Part shown: positions 5,166-7,747 of the stretch, one piece after another
Layout: the number at the start of each line of letters is the position of its first letter
How positions within the stretch are numbered: the first letter of the stretch is position 1
Source: CBDUBU01 sp965365465
Lineage (GTDB): Bacteria > Bacteroidota > Rhodothermia > Rhodothermales > DASSAV01
Reading direction: 5' to 3'
Length of the DNA: 7,747 bases
Assembly (NCBI GenBank): GCA_965365465.1
Contig: CBDUBU010000192.1
Location: 1 to 7,747 of the forward strand
Notes under the pieces: model-generated
Database searches by the model: none
Told to the model about the DNA's origin: nothing
Seen by the model: the letters and a program-made list of their open reading frames with translations, nothing else
Position numbers and translations under genes: made by a program

Positions 5166-5735
5166 ATGTTGAAAGAACTTCTCCTCTTCGCCGTACTCCT
5201 GATCGGAATCGCGCCGGTCGCGTGTGGGCAATCTGCCCCGGAACGCAATGTAACGATCAACGGGGCGCGGCAGCCGTCGAAAAACATCGTTGCCTTTGAG
5301 CAGCAGTACCGCGTTCGGATTGCCGACGGACGCTACTGGTACGACGCACGCTGCGGCGCGTGGGGCTTTGAGGGCGGGCCTGCCGCCGGATTCATTCCGC
5401 CCGGCCTGGACGTGGGGGCCGCGCTGCGCCGCGATGCTTCCAACGGCGCTACCGGCGTCATCATCAACGGGCGCGAACTGCACGCGCAGGATGTGCTGGC
5501 GTTGCAGCAGATCGTCGGAACGGTGTACCAGGGACGGTTCTGGCTCGATGCCTACGGCAATGTCGGGTATGAGGGCGGGCCGGCCTTGCTGAACCTGGTC
5601 GCGCTGTCCCGGCAATCCGGCGCCGGTCAGGGCAACACGTATTACCACTCGAATAACACGGGCATCAGCGCCGGCAGCAGCGGCGGGACTTCCTATGTGA
5701 TGGGAAAAGACTTCAGCGTCATTCTGGATCACTGA
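5166..5735 (+). CDS. Exported protein with two YWYD/EGGPA repeats, unknown function
   Basis: This is a 189-residue protein. Its start has a hydrophobic signal (LLLFAVLLIGIAPVAC) ending at a cysteine near residue 20. Because Pro is at -3, it may be a lipoprotein or be cut by signal peptidase I. Two similar motifs are visible: GRYWYDARCGAWGFEGGPA at residues 55-73 and GRFWLDAYGNVGYEGGPA at 123-140. Each follows a Gln-Gln plus hydrophobic strand, so the gene carries an internal duplication of about 68 residues. Between them lies a conserved-looking stretch with FIPPGLDVG and GVIINGRELH. The C-terminus (about 150-180) is rich in Gly, Ser and Asn. I recall similar 'YWYD..G.WG.EGGP' proteins as uncharacterised in other bacteria, but no named family. 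The aromatic/Gly-rich repeats suggest small beta units, perhaps for binding. It follows the small lipoprotein gene by 18 bases. Confidence 0.82.
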   Translation: MLKELLLFAVLLIGIAPVACGQSAPERNVTINGARQPSKNIVAFEQQYRVRIADGRYWYDARCGAWGFEGGPAAGFIPPGLDVGAALRRDASNGATGVIINGRELHAQDVLALQQIVGTVYQGRFWLDAYGNVGYEGGPALLNLVALSRQSGAGQGNTYYHSNNTGISAGSSGGTSYVMGKDFSVILDH

Positions 5736-5826
5736 GCACCTCGCCAGGCAAGGTGAACCGTCCGCTCGTCCTCTGCATCGCCCGGATCTCTTTTGCGCCC
5801 GGCGCACGCGGGCCTGTGACAATGCC

Positions 5827-5855
5827 TTGACGGGAACCTGACTGGGCCTTAACAT
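5827..5855 (+). promoter_or_regulatory. Sigma70-like promoter upstream of the lipoprotein/receptor operon
   Basis: TTGACG (5827-5832) and TAACAT (5850-5855) are separated by 17 bases, matching the -35 consensus at 5/6 and the -10 at 4/6. It would start transcription near 5862, about 78 bases before ATG 5940. The rest of the 204-base gap (5736-5939) holds a weak dyad CACCT/AGGTG right after the upstream stop codon and nothing else I can call. Confidence 0.4.
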
Positions 5856-5939
5856 AGCCCGGAACTCGACGGGCGCAGATGCAAATTCGGTCGCTCGTGA
5901 CGAAAAAAGAGCGTTAGTCATCAGAGCGTCCGCAGCGTT

Positions 5940-6905
5940 ATGCAGGCTGGCCGATTCGATTTCTTGCCGGAGCGCCGTCCGTTCGGTCGCGCCGGATGTC
6001 CCGGCCTGCACGCCGCGTCCCTGGTCGCAGCCTTCTTGTTGCTGGTCGGCTGCAATGAAGACCTCTCGCTCGTCAGCAGCATCGAGCGGCCGTTCACCTT
6101 CTACGGCGTGCTCAATCCGGCGCGTGACACCCAGTACGTTTTTGTCTTTCCCATTGAAGGAACCCTGCAACCCGGACAGAACGAAAAACTGGAAGCCCGC
6201 GTGTCATCCTCCGACGCGCCGGGCGGCGCGGCGCAGGTATGGTCAGACTCGCTCATTCAGGACGAACGGGGCCAGTTCGCTCATCTTTTCTGGCGCGCAT
6301 TCCGCCCTGACTACGACCGCAGCTACCGGATTACGGCGCAGATGCCGGACGGCAGGGAGAGCTACGCCGACGTGAAAACGCCAGGCCGGGCCGCCGCCCG
6401 TCCGGAAGACCCTCGCCTGGGCCGACCCGTCTTTCTGCCGGTAGTCGTAGAGGGAGCAGTGCCCCGGCTGTTGAAGCCGGAGGTGAAACTGGTAATCCAG
6501 GCTACGAAAGGGGTCACCCCGACGGGCCGCGAGTACCTGCTGCATGAAATGACGCTGCCGCTGCCCTTCTCCCCGGCAAAATCCGAAACGGGCTGGCGGG
6601 TTACGATAGACCTGACCGCAGCGCACGCGCAGGCGCTCCTGGAGATGACCCGGCTCGTCGGACCCGGCTTTGTGAACAGCTACGGGGTTGAACTGATGCT
6701 GGTCACCCTGGATGCGATCGCGGCCAGCGAGGACTGGAATCCGCCGGACGGGGTGTTCGACCCGGATGTACTCATCATCCCGGAGGTTATGACCAACGTG
6801 ACCAACGGGTTCGGATTCATAGGCAGCGGATACCGGATACGGCATCAGTGGAAGCCTTCCGCCGAAGTCATGCAAGCTGCCGGATTCAACCGGCCCGGAG
6901 ACTGA
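5940..6905 (+). CDS. Outer-membrane lipoprotein, DUF4249-like, partner of the TonB-dependent receptor
   Basis: This is a 321-residue lipoprotein. After an unusually long N-terminal region, a hydrophobic core leads to LVGC with the lipid cysteine at residue 38, a perfect lipobox. The mature part is mostly beta-strand. The first section (about 50-150) contains PFTFYGVLNPARDTQYVFVF and an Ig/FnIII-like RSYRITAQMPDGRESYADV. Near the end, GVFDPDVLIIPEVMTNVTNG is followed by FGFIGSGY (291-298). A terminal N..NG(F/Y)G.(F/I)G pattern is what I associate with DUF4249, a Bacteroidota lipoprotein family encoded beside TonB-dependent receptors. That match is from memory and moderate. Its TGA overlaps the ATG of the receptor gene by one base, so the two are translationally coupled and likely form one outer-membrane complex. 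No better start exists in frame: ATG 5940 is the only ATG before the signal. The ligand is unknown. Confidence 0.85.
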   Translation: MQAGRFDFLPERRPFGRAGCPGLHAASLVAAFLLLVGCNEDLSLVSSIERPFTFYGVLNPARDTQYVFVFPIEGTLQPGQNEKLEARVSSSDAPGGAAQVWSDSLIQDERGQFAHLFWRAFRPDYDRSYRITAQMPDGRESYADVKTPGRAAARPEDPRLGRPVFLPVVVEGAVPRLLKPEVKLVIQATKGVTPTGREYLLHEMTLPLPFSPAKSETGWRVTIDLTAAHAQALLEMTRLVGPGFVNSYGVELMLVTLDAIAASEDWNPPDGVFDPDVLIIPEVMTNVTNGFGFIGSGYRIRHQWKPSAEVMQAAGFNRPGD

Positions 6906-7747
6906 TGAAAAGAAAGCCTTTGCCGTTCTGCATCGCGCCGGCGGTGGTGTTGCTTTTGTGCGCTGTTCCGGCGCCTGCATCGGCGCAGACTGCACGGCTG
7001 GACGGCTTTGTCACCGACCGGGCCAACGGGCAGGCGCTCGAACTCGTCAACGTCGTCTTGCAGGACGCGCAGGGCGAACTGCAAGGCGCCGTCACCGACC
7101 GCGACGGGCGCTACCGGCTCTCGCGCCTGCGTCCCGGCAGCTACACGCTCCGCGTCTCTTTTGTCGGCTACGAAAGCTACACCGATACGCTCCTTTTCGC
7201 GGCAGGCGAGGTGCGCACGCTGAATGTCGCCCTGCGTCCGGATGAGGCGTATATGGACGAGGTGGTGGTGCAGGGCGAGCGCACGGAGGGCGCCGCCCGG
7301 GTCACCGCCGGACAGCAGACGATCCGCCCGGCTGAGATCGAGCTGATCCCGGCCCCGGATATCTCCGGCGACCTCGCCGCGTACCTCGCCGCGCTTCCCG
7401 TAACGGTTGCCTCCGGCGACCGGGGCGGGCAGCTTTTCATTCGCGGCGGCGAGCCAAGCCAGAATCTGGTCATGCTTGACGGGATGCTCGTCTATCAGCC
7501 CTTCCACATCCTCGGTTTTTACTCGGCTTTTCCGTCGGACATCCTGGCAAAGACCGACGTTTATGCAGGCGGCTACGGGGCGCAGTTCGGCGAGCGCATT
7601 TCCTCCGTGATCGACGTGTGGTCGCGCGAGGGCAACAAGCGCCGCCTGGCAGGGTCGGTCAGCGTTTCGCCGTTCATGGGTTCGCTCCAACTGGAAGGCC
7701 CGCTCTTGCCGGGCTACCGAGCTCAGGCCGCGCGATGCAGCGGGCGC
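6905..7747 (+). CDS. TonB-dependent outer-membrane receptor with carboxypeptidase-regulatory-like domain (partial)
   Basis: The first 281 residues of a receptor that continues past the window. The signal peptide (MKRKPLPF, hydrophobic core, cut after ASA at residue 27) is followed by a CarboxypepD_reg-like beta domain (about 31-112) with LDGFVTDRANGQALELVNV, TDRDGRYRLSRLRPGSYTL and VSFVGYE. Then comes DEVVVQGE (118-125), a TonB-box-like sequence. The plug domain has the typical LFIRGGEPSQNLVMLDGM (177-194), YQPFHILGFYSAFPSDI and VYAGGYGAQFGERISSVIDV. The beta-barrel would start about residue 250 and is missing. Such receptors import large nutrients, siderophores or glycans with energy from TonB-ExbBD. 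The start ATG shares its A with the preceding TGA. The last ten residues (about 271-281) look less like the usual barrel start, so a sequence error near 7715 is possible. Confidence 0.93.
   Translation, partial: MKRKPLPFCIAPAVVLLLCAVPAPASAQTARLDGFVTDRANGQALELVNVVLQDAQGELQGAVTDRDGRYRLSRLRPGSYTLRVSFVGYESYTDTLLFAAGEVRTLNVALRPDEAYMDEVVVQGERTEGAARVTAGQQTIRPAEIELIPAPDISGDLAAYLAALPVTVASGDRGGQLFIRGGEPSQNLVMLDGMLVYQPFHILGFYSAFPSDILAKTDVYAGGYGAQFGERISSVIDVWSREGNKRRLAGSVSVSPFMGSLQLEGPLLPGYRAQAARCSGR

Noticed and set aside
4866..6170. Long minus-strand open frame (434 codons)
   Set aside because: It lies antisense to three + strand genes with clear export signals and shows no domain or membrane pattern. 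It is a by-product of GC-rich coding on the other strand.
6845..7690. Minus-strand open frame of 281 codons
   Set aside because: It is antisense to the TonB-dependent receptor, whose signal peptide, regulatory-like domain and plug motifs are unmistakable.

Overview
The window is GC-rich and bacterial. It most resembles a GC-rich member of the Bacteroidota/Rhodothermota lineage. The evidence is a TonB-dependent receptor with an N-terminal carboxypeptidase-regulatory-like domain, the lipoprotein coupled to it (DUF4249-like), a secreted GH127-type (DUF1680) glycoside hydrolase, and several lipoprotein or secretion signals. Assignment below phylum level is inference.

Layout, left to right. Bases 1-77 hold the last 24 codons of a + strand gene. 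It converges on a minus-strand pair: a ten-segment sodium/calcium exchanger (383-1357) followed four bases later by a small two-segment membrane protein (94-378). Upstream of these, 1358-2765 is a gene-poor stretch. It holds two small orphan minus-strand genes, a 76-residue tail-anchored protein (1483-1713) and a doubtful 145-residue protein (1906-2343). It also holds several GC-rich hairpins and a short dispersed-repeat-like element near 2602-2645. A large minus-strand gene, 2766-4748, encodes a secreted GH127/DUF1680 enzyme with the family's zinc/cysteine active-site motif. It has a sigma70-like promoter just upstream and a terminator-like hairpin just downstream.

From about 4.9 kb everything is on the + strand. 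A small lipoprotein (4935-5147) and a secreted protein with two copies of a YWYD/WG/EGGPA motif (5166-5735) lie 18 bases apart and look like one unit. After a 204-base gap with a plausible promoter come a lipoprotein (5940-6905) and, sharing one base with its stop codon, a TonB-dependent receptor (6905 to the window end, incomplete).

Most of the clear genes act in the envelope. The receptor and its lipoprotein should form an outer-membrane uptake or surface-binding unit. The GH127 enzyme would act in the periplasm or outside on L-arabinofuranose-type sugars. The exchanger moves calcium at the inner membrane. I see no mobile element, CRISPR array, rRNA or tRNA. The least explained items are the 4935-5735 pair, the orphan small proteins and the structured DNA in the 1.4 kb gap.
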